Below are positions 25,801 through 39,000 of a stretch of DNA of 64,000 nucleotides, piece by piece (within the stretch, counting starts at the first letter, position 1; each line of letters opens with the position of its first letter). Where the stretch lies: positions 15,607,001 through 15,671,000 of the forward strand of contig CM072806.1 of assembly GCA_037013495.1 (NCBI GenBank). The letters are read 5' to 3'. The notes below the pieces were generated by a model. The model was not told where the DNA came from. It worked only from the letters and a program-made list of their open reading frames with translations, and did not search any database. The translations under genes and the position numbers were made by a program. Source of the stretch: Hippophae tibetana (lineage: Eukaryota > Streptophyta > Magnoliopsida > Rosales > Elaeagnaceae).

Positions 25801-28121
25801 ATGCAGTATGCATTATAGGATGATGGTAATTAGTCTTATAATTACGAGTGTTGAATTTTACATGCCTCTTTAAACCAATAATTTCATGCTTTATAGTAGA
25901 ATTTTTGAATATGTTATTATAATTTTCATTCACCCTAGGATATGATGCAATATGCATAGATGTATAGTGGTTATGAGTCATACTATATCAATCATGGAAA
26001 GTATTACAAAATTTAGAAGCATTCATAAAAAATCCACACTTTGGCCTAATATGACCTTTCCTACCACAATGATGACGACAGACACAAACTTAACAAATTT
26101 TCAATAACATGTGTGACTGTTCTTATGTATAATCAGTAAGATTAGGAGTAGTGTTAGAAGGCCTTACCATAGTAGTCTTTGATGTTAAAGCTGTATTTGT
26201 ATCCCGTAAAGTAAAAGGATTGAAAGGTTTTACAAACTTGGTTATTTTTGAAGATGATGGCATAGAATCCTCATCCATATAGACTAGTCCTCTCTTGTCT
26301 CCAATAGGTTTTTTATAATACATAATTTTTTTTAGCCTTTCAGCTCTAATGGTTAACATCTTCACAACTTCTTTTGATTATTTAATCTAGCATATAATTT
26401 AGAAAAAGTCTCATCTTCTATCATCATAAAATTTTCAAATTGATTTCCAAATATGCAATCGTTTAATTTGTGAGATACCATCATAGGCAACCTCTAAAAT
26501 ATCGCAAGTATTCATAGAAATTTCAACATATGAAGTACGACGAAAGTCATCAGCTGAGATAACATTAATTCTTTTTTATTCTAGTTACTACTAATTTTAT
26601 CTTGATTGATCCATTTTTTCCTAGGATTTAGAGTGACTATATTATCTTTGGAAACCGTAGGTGGTTCCTAATCATAAAGCATAGAGTTTGAGATGCTTTT
26701 ATCTATAAGCCTTAGAGAATTTCTCACACGAGCCTTCCAATATGGTTAATTTGGTCCATCAAAGTAAGGAGCATGGGTTATGGACGAGCCCTCTCTCAAG
26801 TGATTTATAGCAATGTCCTAGGCATAGTAAGTGTATATAGTGACCATTATGGTACAAAGGGAAAGTTCATTTAGTTGTGAATCTATATATCTAGTCAACA
26901 AAAGTATAGTAAATTAAAATTTTATAAGCTATGAAGTAACTAATCATGTGTACGTAGAGTAATGCAGAAATAAAAATATTAACACACAAGTTTTTATGTG
27001 AAAACAACCTAGGTCACACCAATAACTTAAGAAAAAACCACCGGTCTACCAAACCATCTAACTATTAACTATGAAAAAACAATATCCAGTATCAAGGTTA
27101 GGGCTCAAATTACTTACCCAGGTAATGCTCTCAAGTAGCCTACTTGCAAGCCTCTTCTTTCATCACAATCTTTACAAGATAGACATTTGGATACGAACAA
27201 GAATTCCAAAAAACTTGAGTCCTACGTGGTAGTCAAACACACACCATTATCACCTAAAAAGTTAACACATAAACATAAGTGTAAGTTTGTATTCTATATT
27301 AGATTCAATAATGAAAAATCCAAATTAATTGATTTAAACAATGTATCAAATAAATTGAAAACAACTAGCAATCCTAAAACAATCTGTTATAAGAATAATA
27401 ATATAATTATTATTGTAGGCTTGTTAATCTATCAAGCACAATCACAAATATTTGATAAATTAACTTAATAAAAAAAAGCCTACTTAAAAGCTTTTAGCAA
27501 AACAAGAGAGAGAATAAAGATGAAAAGAATAAGCACAATTGAAGCTTTTGTGTGGTTGGTTTCAAATGTGTGCTTAGGTTTGTATTTAAACAATATTTTG
27601 AAGCATATTAGGTTAAAATGGAATTACTATATTACTCAAAATAAATTAAAACATGTTTAAGAAATAAGGAAAATACTATGAAAAAAAAATAATCCAACTT
27701 GTATTATAAATACACTTTAAAATCACATAATTGGCTACTCGATCGATCCACTCAATTGCTCAATTGATCGAGTACATTGGTCGATCAATCCAAAATCCAC
27801 TTAATCAATCCAAAATATGTTTAACCAATATTTAAAAACAAGTGGATTGATCGGGTACATCGTTCGATCGATCTAGTCATATATTTAAATAAGATTAATC
27901 AAATTTATTACTCAATCAATCGAGTGGCTCAAATTCATATTTTTCCTATTATGTCTAATGTGCAATCACGTCCACGAGAATAGAAATATACTTGACATCT
28001 AATCATTAAAGCGCAATAGTTTCTACAGCTTGAAATATTCTTCTAAGACACATCTAGAAACTAAAATTACAATTAAATGTTTTTTTTCACAAATATCATC
28101 AATACTAACATAAACTTAACA
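22811..28121 (-). mobile_element. Gag-bearing, pol-less LTR retroelement with two 1262-bp LTRs (TR-GAG-like)
   Basis: The 3' LTR is 22811-24072 and the 5' LTR 26860-28121; both start TGTTA on the minus strand and both are 1262 bp. A polypurine tract (minus-strand AAAGTGGGAGA) lies at about 24074-24084. Possible target duplications are CAAGT at 22806-22810 and TAAGT at 28122-28126, four of five bases matching. The 2.79-kb interior has a UBN2-like gag start (about 26600-26780) and a CCHC-like knuckle near 26040-26080. The rest is non-coding and shared with the copies at 639-3608 and 9250-9650. I see no protease, integrase, RT or RNase H. Each LTR carries a block rich in TTGATCGAG-like motifs (23680-23880, 27720-27930). 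The gag is broken. The element would depend on enzymes of a relative such as the copia element at 4161-12060. Confidence 0.75.
24638..24661. repeat. (AT)n microsatellite
   Basis: About 12 AT units in the interior of the pol-less LTR element. Confidence 0.9.
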
Positions 28122-28167
28122 TAAGTGTCATCCATCCTATATTCAAATTCCGTATTCAACTTGTTCC

Positions 28168-28866
28168 ATTTCTTTATAAATATTTTTTTTTGTAAAAATG
28201 CAATAAAAATGATACAAGTATCATTTGGATTTAAATGGAAAATTGAAAATAAATTCCTAATAAAGGCCATGCATTTGTAGATAAATTCCTATTATAGATA
28301 AAAATTATTAAAGTCGATTTCTATTAGGTAATATTCTTTGTATACATAATAGATTTGAAAATTACTAGAAAATCATATTATAAGAGATGATATTGGTGAG
28401 TGTCGTATCCGTTCTAATATTTTAGTCAATTTTTGAGAGAAAAGTTAAGATAAGAGTGAATTTGAGAGAAAGTGACTCTTAAATTTGGGTATTTATGCAT
28501 ACTTTTTTTGTTTGTATTGACGTATTTAAAGGTTTTTATAGATATTATAATCTTAAATATCTAATATTAATTAACATTTAAAATATTGAATTAATTAATG
28601 TATATATTTATATCTATAAATATGAATTCATTCATTAATATTTGCTTTTAATTTAAAAAGTAAAAAATATATCTAATTATACGATGACTATATTAATTTG
28701 ATTTTACTAATCTAATAAAAACTGTCCAATCTATTTCAAATCTCATATTAGAATCGTTACATTTTTATAGATTTTTTTCTTGTAAAAATGCTAAAAAAAA
28801 TGATATAAGTATATATGTAAAATTGAAAAGCAATTCCTAATTAAGGCCATGCAGCGAGAAATTTCT
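28168..28866 (+). repeat. Pair of ~100-bp direct repeats
   Basis: Positions 28168-28291 and 28760-28866 are similar. Both contain TTGTAAAAATGC, then an AAATTGAAAA stretch, then AATTCCTAA and AAGGCCATGCA. About 470 bp of AT-rich sequence separates them. They may be ends of an unrecognised element or copies of a small dispersed repeat. Confidence 0.6.
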
Positions 28867-31030
28867 ATAAATTAAATAATTTGTTCAATCTAATGTATAG
28901 GGTCCCATATGTTAAGGGAACATTTTTATTAATATATATATATATATATATATAATAACAGAAAGAAAAACACCAATTTATAGTGTTAGGGGAACTCCTG
29001 ACAGAAATACACACCAATTATAGTATTATTTTGAATTTCTGTATTATAAATTTAGTTTTGTATCCTTATTGTGTCATCAAATCTTACGTCATTTCCTAAA
29101 ACAAAAATCGCATAATTTTTATGTAGTATTATATTTCAAGACAGTATATATCTTCGTATCTATCATTTTTATTTTGCATAAATTTATTCTTAATAATTTT
29201 TATTTTAGATAATTTTATCCAATTATTTACTTTAAATATAACATTTATTATTTCTTCTCTAAATTAAATTCTTCAAACCCGTTTATTATTTATATCGTTC
29301 AGCTAATAATAGCAATTTCTTTTTTAAATCAACATATCATGCAATATTTTTATTTTTTTATTATGTTGCAAATATCTCTTATCGTTTAATATTGTATTCA
29401 GAATATCTATTTGAATAATTTTAGGTATTATCTAGAATTCTAGATTTACTATCATTATCATATAGTTTATCTCAGTTTTTTTAAGCCTTCGTCATTTTAG
29501 TTGTTAATTAAAAAACATTATTTTTGTTATTAACATAATAAAAATATGTAAAATATTATTTTATTTTTTATTTTTTATTATATGTTAATGTCATTATTAT
29601 TAGATAAATTATTATTATGATAATAATAATTTAAATTATAAAAATATAAAATAGAAAGATAAATATATTTATGTAAATTATCTATTAATTATTTAAATGT
29701 TTCTTGTGAAATATTTATATACGCATTTATGTGTGTTATATATTAATATTTAATGTAATTTAACTCTAAATAATTAAGGAGATTTACATGCAATACTTTT
29801 GTTTCTTCGTTTTCTTTCTAATCTAATTAATACTAGATTTGGAGGCAGGTTCTATGCACTAGTTTCCTTTTTAAAATTGATTTATATTTTTAAATAATTA
29901 TTTAACAAAAAATAATAAATAATTTTTTTTAGTTATTATAAAAATATTATAGAACTTTAATTTATTACTTTTATAATATTAAATTTTAAAATTATCATAA
30001 AAATACCATCATATTTTTTTTTGTTAGTTTGATACCATACACTTTATAAAAAAAATTACAATATTATTAATTTTAATTGATTAACAAGAGTTAACCAGAA
30101 TTTAAACATGCAATGAGATTTTTGTTACATCTATAAAATTTAATATTAGTGAATCAACAAAAACATATAATAATAAAAAATAATAAATCAAAATTTAATA
30201 GTATTTTTATATCATATCATGATAAAAAAATTATTTATTAAATATAAATTTAAAAATATCATTATAAATTATTTAAAAAAATAATATTATAATTTTTTTA
30301 TAATATAATTAGTTTTTATGACGTAAAAAGTGTGTTTATGTAAGTAAATATTATAAATACAAAAATATCAACTATTATTTTAATAAATAAAGCCAATGAA
30401 TTAAATAATAATATAAAAAAAATAAAAACAACTTTTTATCTGACAGCTATAAAAAAATGCTTTTATAAAATTACTTAATGATCGATCTAAAAAAAAAGTA
30501 CATAAAGTAGTAGCCAGCGAAAATCTACTTGATGAGAAAAGATGGGGGTACGACCCTTCACTGTTTGGAGTCTGTGGCTCTCATGTTCTATGTCAGAAAT
30601 CTCTTGTCAGTGCCCTCGTGCGGCCCAGATTTGTTTTTCTTTGTTAGGTCCTACGTCTAATTATACTTTTTTTTTTCTTGTATTAAATATTTTTGATGTT
30701 ATATTTTACTAATTTTGTGACATTTAAGTTTATCTCTTTTAAAAACTAGAATATTTTATTTTTTTAATAATAAAATATTATTTTATTAATACAAATTATA
30801 AATAATAATAATAAAATAAATTTAATAAAGAATTTTTTTTATTTTATTTTAACAAATTAAAATTAAATTTAAACTTACAATATATTTTTTGATAAATTAC
30901 TTTTGTAATTATACATTCTTTTATTTCATTTATTTTTTTGATACTTTTCTATATTGTGTTTGATGCATGTATTATGTTTGATTAGAAACCGCATAATTTA
31001 TAATATCAAAAATAAATATTATATAAATCA
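28867..31030. other. AT-rich intergenic region
   Basis: No coding sequence or named repeat is visible. A short (TA)n tract lies at about 28935-28953. A less AT-rich island at about 30510-30660 stands out against its surroundings and is listed under findings. Confidence 0.6.
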
Positions 31031-31131
31031 AACAATGTCAAAATCAAAAGAATGAGTTATCTTCAATAGAAGACACAAGATGGTCACAAAAGTATATGCT
31101 ATATCTCCAAGTACTATTCCTATTATATGTA
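31031..31131 (-). mobile_element. Ty1/copia pol remnant, part downstream of the CACTA insertion
   Basis: On the minus strand this continues the RNase H region of a copia pol whose upstream part lies at 32401-32945. The two parts are separated by a CACTA-type element with a GTA target duplication. It is a short, decayed fossil. Confidence 0.5.
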
Positions 31132-32060
31132 CACTATTATAAAAAGAAGCAATTAAGTTGGGATTTAAAGTCGATTCTACGTGTCAATCGATACTATACG
31201 TAGAATTTTAAGTCGGTTTTACATGTCAACTGATGCTACACGTGGCTTAAGTCAGTTGACACGTAGAATCAACTTAAAATTCTATATGTAACGTCGGTTC
31301 TACGTGTCAATCGACTTAAAAAATTAAAAAAAATAAAATAATAACGTTGGTCCTACGTGTCAATCGATACTACACATGTTTTTATTTTCCTTTTCTCTTC
31401 TTTTTCCCCTATTTTTCAACATAACATATTTTACAACTATTGTAACCCTAAAACAATGACTTATTCCTCCATTCTTTCTCATTTTTTGGCCACCTCAATC
31501 ACTAATTCTGACATTATTTAGTAGGTTATCTTCATCTTCAATTTCTCTTCTAGATCCCTTATTTTTTTAGCATAATATTCAAAAAAATTATACTTATTTT
31601 CCTACTTACAAAACACCATTTTTTCTTCATTTCCTTTATTTTGTCACTTCATTTACTCTTATAAGTATTTCTATGAATTATTTTACACTTGTTATTCATA
31701 TTTCTATATTTTTTTTGTATATTATGTGTTATTATTTATGTGTATAAATTTTTGTGTTATGTAGGTTTTGTATTTTTATAAGCCTAGAAGAGAAGAAGAT
31801 ATTTTTATTCATTTATTTATTTTAATAATTTTATATATTTAGGTGTTTGATATATATTAATTTATTTTAAACAAATAATTATTGAAAATTATTTACATGT
31901 TTCATATATATATAATATAATATAATATAAGACATATTTTTATATGTATATAATGTATAATGAGTTTACTAATATTTATTATTATTATATATATATATAT
32001 ATATATAAAATATGTATTCTTTGAATTTTCCTGTAGATATAGTAATAATATAATTTAAGT

Positions 32061-32108
<48 letters not shown>

Positions 32109-32400
32109 ATATATATTGTATGTAAATTATTATTTTTTTAAAATTTAATTATTAAGTAATTAATTAATATTTAATTTTTCAATTATTTATAATATTTAAA
32201 ATCTTTTAAATAAATTTTGATTTTTTATACTATTATGTGATCAAATACAAATTCTGATGATAGTAAAAAATAAGTAAAATTTGTAAAAAAAAATACAAAA
32301 TTTAAAGTCGGTTTCACGGGTTGAAATAACTTTAAATTTTAAGTCTCTCAATTTAAAGTTAGTTCACCTAATCGACTTTAATAGTCTCTTTGGCGTAGTG
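31132..32400 (-). mobile_element. 1269-bp CACTA-type element (TSD GTA) nested in a copia remnant
   Basis: The ends are CACTATTATAAAAAG at 31132 and, inverted, CACTACGCCAAAGAGAC at 32400. The target duplication GTA lies at 31129-31131 and 32401-32403. Its interior matches the 859-bp element at 7750-8608 in opposite orientation, for example 31480-31520 against 8235-8290. The left arm (31165-31375) carries at least five alternating-orientation copies of the CGATTCTACGTGTCAATCGA type motif. Two TA microsatellites (about 31986-32007 and 32063-32105) account for part of its greater length. No transposase is seen. Confidence 0.9.
32063..32105. repeat. (AT)n microsatellite
   Basis: About 21 AT units inside the CACTA-type element. 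Confidence 0.95.
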
Positions 32401-32945
32401 GTACAAGCCCAATCTGAACTTGTGAAACTAAATAGGCCAAGCTTATCTTATTTCTAAAGCATCAAGCCATGAATTAATGTACCCTTTAAATAACTCAAGA
32501 TTCTTTTAGCAGCTTAGTGTATGCAAGAATTGGTTATTTCAGGTCATGTGAGCAAGCAATATTGCAAGGTTCCTACAATACACCAGTAAGAATAGTATAT
32601 GTGAGAATGTCACCTTCAAACATGGATAGAATAGCTTGGAACATGTACATAAGTGTTCTAAGAGGCTTGTACTAGTGAGATATGCTTTGGATAACATATA
32701 TTTAGTTTGAAGCATATATAACTGTACTATCGAATTACTTCAAGAATTGATTGTCATATTTAGTTTGAGGCATATGTAACTGATTGTCATACCAAGATTC
32801 TTTAGAAAAAAATTTGATATTTAATAGTACAATCAAATTTGCAGCATACTCAATGCTACTTCACTGAATTGACTTAAAACTCTTTTTAAATTGGTTAAAA
32901 AAAGACTTAAAAGCCATTTGTTGTATTAGTGTCTCTACAAAGATT
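32401..32945 (-). mobile_element. Ty1/copia pol remnant (RT end to RNase H)
   Basis: Minus-strand translation shows the copia pattern AAKRILSYLKGTL near 32465-32515, preceded by a GTLQYCLLTWPE-like stretch at about 32545-32590. This is the RT/RNase H linker of Ale/Retrofit-type copia elements. It is a short broken fossil without LTRs nearby. The CACTA-type element inserted next to it. Confidence 0.6.
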
Positions 32946-35900
32946 AACATGATTGTGAGATGATGACTGGTTTGATGAACAAATATAGAGGTGTTTGATT
33001 CTGAATTAACTAGCTAGCTAGTAAAAAAATAATAATATTATCCATCAAATTTAAATCCCATATACTCGAGTTGATCTCATCAACCTTCTGCAATTGGTTG
33101 TCTTCGCATTATTTATAATTATTAAATTTTTTTCATCATATAAAAACGTAATCAACAGTGGTTAGTTAATTTTAATAATTTTTGCACATTAATTTTTTAA
33201 TATTTAATATTTAATTTTATAACTTTTTAAATTTAATAAATTTAGTTTTAAGTTAAAATTATGTCAAAATTAAATTTTATATTATGATTGACTCTGTTAT
33301 CTTTTCAAATTTAATATATTAATCTCTTTTAAACTAAATTTGAAAAATTAAAAGTGATGTAACAAATCTATTGAAACATATATAGGAAAACGAATTATTA
33401 ATAAAAGTTAGGACATGTTTTTTTAAGCCTAAAAAAATCAAATAGATTAATCTTAATTACATATATATGGAGTGATAATCAAAAGTATCTTAATCATTTA
33501 ACGGGTATGGTAGTACCCATATTAATTTTTTTCTGGTATTCCTTGTTTCTTATTTTTTTGGTGATATCTTATAACTACTTAAATTATTTAAAAGATATCT
33601 ATTTGATTAAAAAATAATATGTCCATAAAAAATTTAAAAAGTATTTTAGTCCTTTAAATTATTTATTATCATTTTCGTTCTCCTCGCTTTTTTCCCTAAT
33701 TTTCTCTCATTGAATTTAATATTTATGTTTATGGTTTAAAGTTTAAAGTTTAGTATTTAAGTTTTAAGATTAAAGTTTAGGATTAAGAGTTTAGTGTTTA
33801 TTATTTAAAATTTGAGAAATATATTGTAGGTTTTAAGATTTAACTTTATAGTTTAAAATTTATGATTTAGTGAAAAAAATGAGTGAATTTTATGTAAATA
33901 GATAAATGTGTAAGAAAGACACCATAGATAAGTAAAAAAGGAGAAAACATTTAAAACAAGAAGATAAAAAGAAGAAAATAATAATAAAATTTAAAATGAT
34001 TAAATTATCCTTCAATATTTTGTACATAAAGATCATTTTGATCAAATTAATACATTTTTAAGAATATGGATAATTTTAAGGCACCGTTAAAGATCTTAAA
34101 AAATATTAGTTAAAAAAATAATAAAAAATTGTTCAAGTCTTTTAACTTTAATGAAACTATAATTTAGATTTGTATTTGTTAGATACGGTAACAAAAATCT
34201 GTTATATTTACAAAAAAATGATAAAAGATTATTTCATAAAAGTAACACATTTATGTTATCTTATTTTTTTATTATTAAAATAAGACAGTATAAATTTATT
34301 ATTTTTATAAAATAAATTTATTTAATTATCTAATAAGTAAAAAATTAAAATATATTTTTATTAAAAAGAATAACTTTTGATACAATTTTTCCTAATAATA
34401 TTTAGGATTACAAAAGTTACCGGCCCCGTTTAACTGTATAAGTTGCATGTATATTTTCTTTAGGTCAAGCAATATTAACAAGACTACAAGATGAATTAAA
34501 GTACATCTCATATTTAATTTATTTTTAACCCGTGAGAACTACATTATTTGAGTTTCTAACAAAAAGACGTATTAACGTGCTGGGATTAATAATTTGATGA
34601 CTGATGTTTCTTTTATGCTTTTATTTTTATTTTTTTAAAAAGAGATTATTATTTAAAAAAATAACAGCACGTACACAACCTCAATCTAAAATGCTGAGAA
34701 CATATATACAGTTAAATGTTTCTTTTTTGTTGAAAGAGCTAGGGTTGTCTTTAATGGTTACAAGAATATATATATATATATATATATAGGTTTCTAACTA
34801 TGATTTTAAAATTTTTTTTACTTGTTTCGAGTGAGATTTGTAAATTAATTGGATAATAGATTAAAAATCAAATTAAGAGCATACGAAAAAACAAAAACAA
34901 AAAAAAAAATACAGAGATTGGGTCAATGTCAGAGTTTGAGCTCGTCGTCAATGTTAAAGGTAGGATGTAATTGTATGACAGGCTAGCACGTGCATTTCTG
35001 ACAACGTTGAAATATCGGGCAATAAAGGGTTGAACGTAACGTTGTGCTTGAAGCCGAAATCGGCCATTCTAACTTCTTGTCTCTCTCTTTTATTTTATTT
35101 TATTATATAATTACAGCTAAGCATTAAAGATTTATTAATTTAATAATATTACAACTTTTTTAATATTAGATGAACACTTGTTGATTGTTGTAAGTAAGAT
35201 ACAAACGGCTTCCAAATTATTGATAATTTTTTATTTATAATATTTGTATTTTAGAGGTTTTGATATTTGTATAATATATTTGTAATATTGTAATTTATAA
35301 AATATTTACAAGGTAGCAATTAATAATATAAATATTTTAAAATATTATCCACAAAATGTTGAATACTATGGATAAAAATATTGCTTATGATTAACTTTAT
35401 TTATTTTTTAAAATAATTTATTATTAAATCTATTTTTTATTTATTTTTTATTTTTTTATATTAAAAGAATTCATTAGAGGTGAGTTTGTTTAAAAAAACC
35501 AATTAATTAATCCAAGTCTAATATCAAACCGAACTTATATTATTATTTTTTTGAATATTGGTTAATGAAAATAGTTTCAAAAAATATCAAAATCGATCTT
35601 GTTAGATCGATCGAAGGTCCATAAATTAAGAAAATAGAATAAAATAAAACGAACTTATAGTATTAATATATATTATTTTTTAAAAATATATTTTTATTTA
35701 GTACTTTACATATTATATTATCATTTTTGAATTTATTTAAAATTATAAAATCTAAACCTAATTAGTAAACACTCTCATTCAAAAACTCACAATCACCTAA
35801 TCACTCATGTTTCATATTTCACGTTTCATGTCTCACTCAAATCACTCTTAAACTGGTCTAAAATCGTAAAATTAATAATTTTTTTCTTATATTACTATAT

Positions 35901-36040
35901 ATACTATATGTTCTTAATTGTTAATACGAGACTTCATCTCTATCTATAACTCCATTTGATATTCGATAAGTTATTAAGTACACTTTAATTTTTGTAATCC
36001 TTTTATAATTATTCTATAGGAAGCTTTAATGATTCATTTT
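32946..36040. other. AT-rich intergenic region
   Basis: No gene is supported. A run of degenerate TTTAGGATTAA/TTTAAAGTTTA units lies at about 33730-33850. A (TA)n tract lies at about 34767-34788. A less AT-rich island with a CACGTG core lies at about 34910-35080 and is listed under findings. Confidence 0.6.
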
Positions 36041-39000
36041 TGTAAGTTCCATTGTACTTATGTCTACATGTTAGCTTTCTATGTGCAAAGCGCGGTGTCT
36101 GTTATTTTACTTAGTGTTCATATCTTTTTCTATGTAAGTTGTTTATTGTAGATTAATAATTCATACACGTAGATAGTTAGGTACATTTTGTATGTGAGCA
36201 TATTTACACATACCACAAGAATGGTTTTTCTAGTATGTATGCTATATTTAGAGTGGCTTTTGGTGAACGATTGTGGGAGCGAGTTGATATTTTTACTTAG
36301 GGTTTTGGACATGTTTTGGGTGTAGGTATTTATGGATAGTACTCGGTATTTTTAAAAAATGAAAAAAATGAAGCCTTTTAATACCTCACCACTAAGCTCG
36401 CCACTACTCTTAGCGAGGTGGTTGGGGAGGTATGCATTGCCCTATAAATACCCTACTTATTTATCTTCTCTTCACCTACATTTTTAGTGTCAAAAAATTT
36501 CCAAAATTTCTACCAAGATTTATATCTATTTTAGAAATCATTTTGTTGAGATTATATTTGAGTGTAGGTCATTCAGTATGGTTTGTGATTAAATCTTTTT
36601 TTTGTGTGAGTATGTGGTTTGATTGTGTATCTCTTGTACACAATTTGATATTAGTGGTGGTCTATGTGTCCCTTGCGGTTGTAATTTGATACACTTCTAG
36701 TTAATGATCTTTGGTTACCAATCACACCACATTGGGTGGTATTGGCTATGAAAGATAGTTGAGTTCGAGTATTGAACTATTTTATTGTAGAAGTAGTAAG
36801 TAAAGAGCATCAATATGTAGTTAGGATGGAGGTCCTCACTGATAAATGTAATAATGGGTTTACTACATATTAGAGTTGTAATTTATTTACTATTTAGTGA
36901 ATTATTTACTATTGAGTGATTTCCTTAAGCAACCTAGGGATGTTAGCATATAGATGCAGTCTCTATATGGGTTTACCTCTTTATATCTAATGTTATGCAT
37001 GATATGATATTGTGCTAGTATAATCCAAGTTTAAGATGTGTATGTAACAACATATTAAAAGCTTAAACTTAGATTAATTATAAAGCTTTTTCATTCTTGC
37101 CTACTTTCTGTTTGATATATGATATCTATCATTAAAGTTATATGATTTTGATATTACATGTTTTGTGAGTTAGTATAGAGTTCTTTAAGATTTTGTTGTA
37201 TTTCTTGTGAGTTAGTATAGATTTCTTTAAGATTTTGTTTTTCCTTAGGTGAAATTACTATAAATGAACTTGTTGGTGATTTAAAAGTTTTTAAACTTCA
37301 CCATTTATTGCCAAGGCAAGAGCAACTTATTATGGATAAGGGAAAGGTGGTACTGAAGACTATTTAGGAAAGTGATCCCAGTACTAATATTATTATCACT
37401 TCAATTGAGTGTGATTCTGATCCAGATGAAGAAGAGATGGCACTACTAGCTCAAAGATTCACAAAATTCTTTAGAAAGAAGAAACCCTCCTCTGGGGGTA
37501 TTAGAAAAGTGAGTTCTTGTGCTAAAGGTTCTAGAGTCGTAAAAGATGATGATGACTCAGATGTGAACCTGAGAAAACTAATAAAGGATACTTCACCAAA
37601 ATATGATGATTTGAATGTAGGAAGCCAAGTCAAATTACTGCAATTATCTTAAAAAAAAACCATATGAAAAAGCATGCAATGAAAGGTGATTTATTATTTT
37701 AGACACTACAAGTAATGGTGATAAGGATAATACTAATTTTATGGCCTTTGTTGTCTCTAGTAATATCATTGATCCTCTAGCTACTGCCTTAGATGTTCAA
37801 GAGGTGATTGTTGAAGATGAAAATGAAGATGAGCAAAATGAATTGCTCGATACATACAATGCTCTACTGTTAGAGCATGTCAAGTTTGAAAAGGATAAGA
37901 GAAAGGTTATAGAGAGCCTTGATGAAGAAGAATGTAAAATTTGTGTGTTAATAAAAGGTTTAGAGGAAATGAAATCCTCTATTGATGAACAAAAATATGA
38001 TCTCACAAGCAAGTGTGAGGTTATTGAAAAAAGGTATGATTATTTGCTTGAAAAGTTTAATGAAAATCATGAGGAAATGGAAAAGCTTAAGGAACAGTTG
38101 ATGATTCCTACGTGTGGTAAAGCTACTCAATCTTTAGTTAGTAATGTCCATATTCTTGATTAGAAGAATTTAATAGCTAAAAAGGGATATTATTATTCTT
38201 GAGAGCTCAAAGGATTCTTTGACTTACTCGCTTATGGAAAATGATGCTGAGATTAAGCAACTTTATAAAAGAGTCTAGATTTTTAATAATTTTACTTCTT
38301 ATCTTTAATCCTTCCTTAAAGTAGAGAAATACTTGGTTGTAGTCTTGAAAGAAAAACTCAACGTATGAGACAAGGAATTGGCTCATTACACCATTGCTAT
38401 CAATAGAATGACAATGGGTTCAAAAATGTTAAATGATATGATTAGTTATCTCAAGTTCTTTAGTGACAAGTATGGCATTGGTTATAGTGAGAGGGTTTCA
38501 ACTTCTACAGGTGGTTCCACCAAGTTTTTCAGAGCTTCCATTCAAGAACCAAAGTTGAAGTATGTTGTTAGTGACCCAAGAGATAAATTTATTGTGTGGT
38601 CCCAACTAGATTCCTCTAGCAAGGTGAACCCTTCATTTAAGGCTAGCTCTTTCCATTGCTACAGTTATGATTGACAACCTTTACGTATTGTCACTTCCAC
38701 TTGTCTCCCATGTGGTAAAATTGGAAATTTGAGACCATACTATGGGAATTTGACTTCTTATCCTCGTGTGAAATTTTGTGTGAGTACTTCTTCCCCATCG
38801 TGCAATCCTACTTAGAGACAGGGACCCTATTTTCCCAACTTCACAGTTTGTACTTGTTATCATTGTAGCATATTGGGCACATTTCTAGGCAATGTCCTAG
38901 ACATGTGATGAGTTTTTGGAGCTTTCCATCTCCCTTGACTAGTTGTAGCTACTGTGGCTCATCTAAACATGTTCAAGTTGGCTACATTGTACACCTAAGG

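Noticed and set aside
33730-33850. Degenerate TTTAGGATTAA units resembling interstitial telomere repeats
   Set aside because: They are too irregular; no run of exact TTTAGGG is present.
33480-34130. Possible MITE with inverted ends near TTTAACGG
   Set aside because: The ends match only weakly and no target duplication is visible.
36432-36689. 85-codon hydrophobic frame resembling a membrane peptide
   Set aside because: It lies in the LTR leader of the element at 36041; the matching 3' LTR region does not keep the frame.
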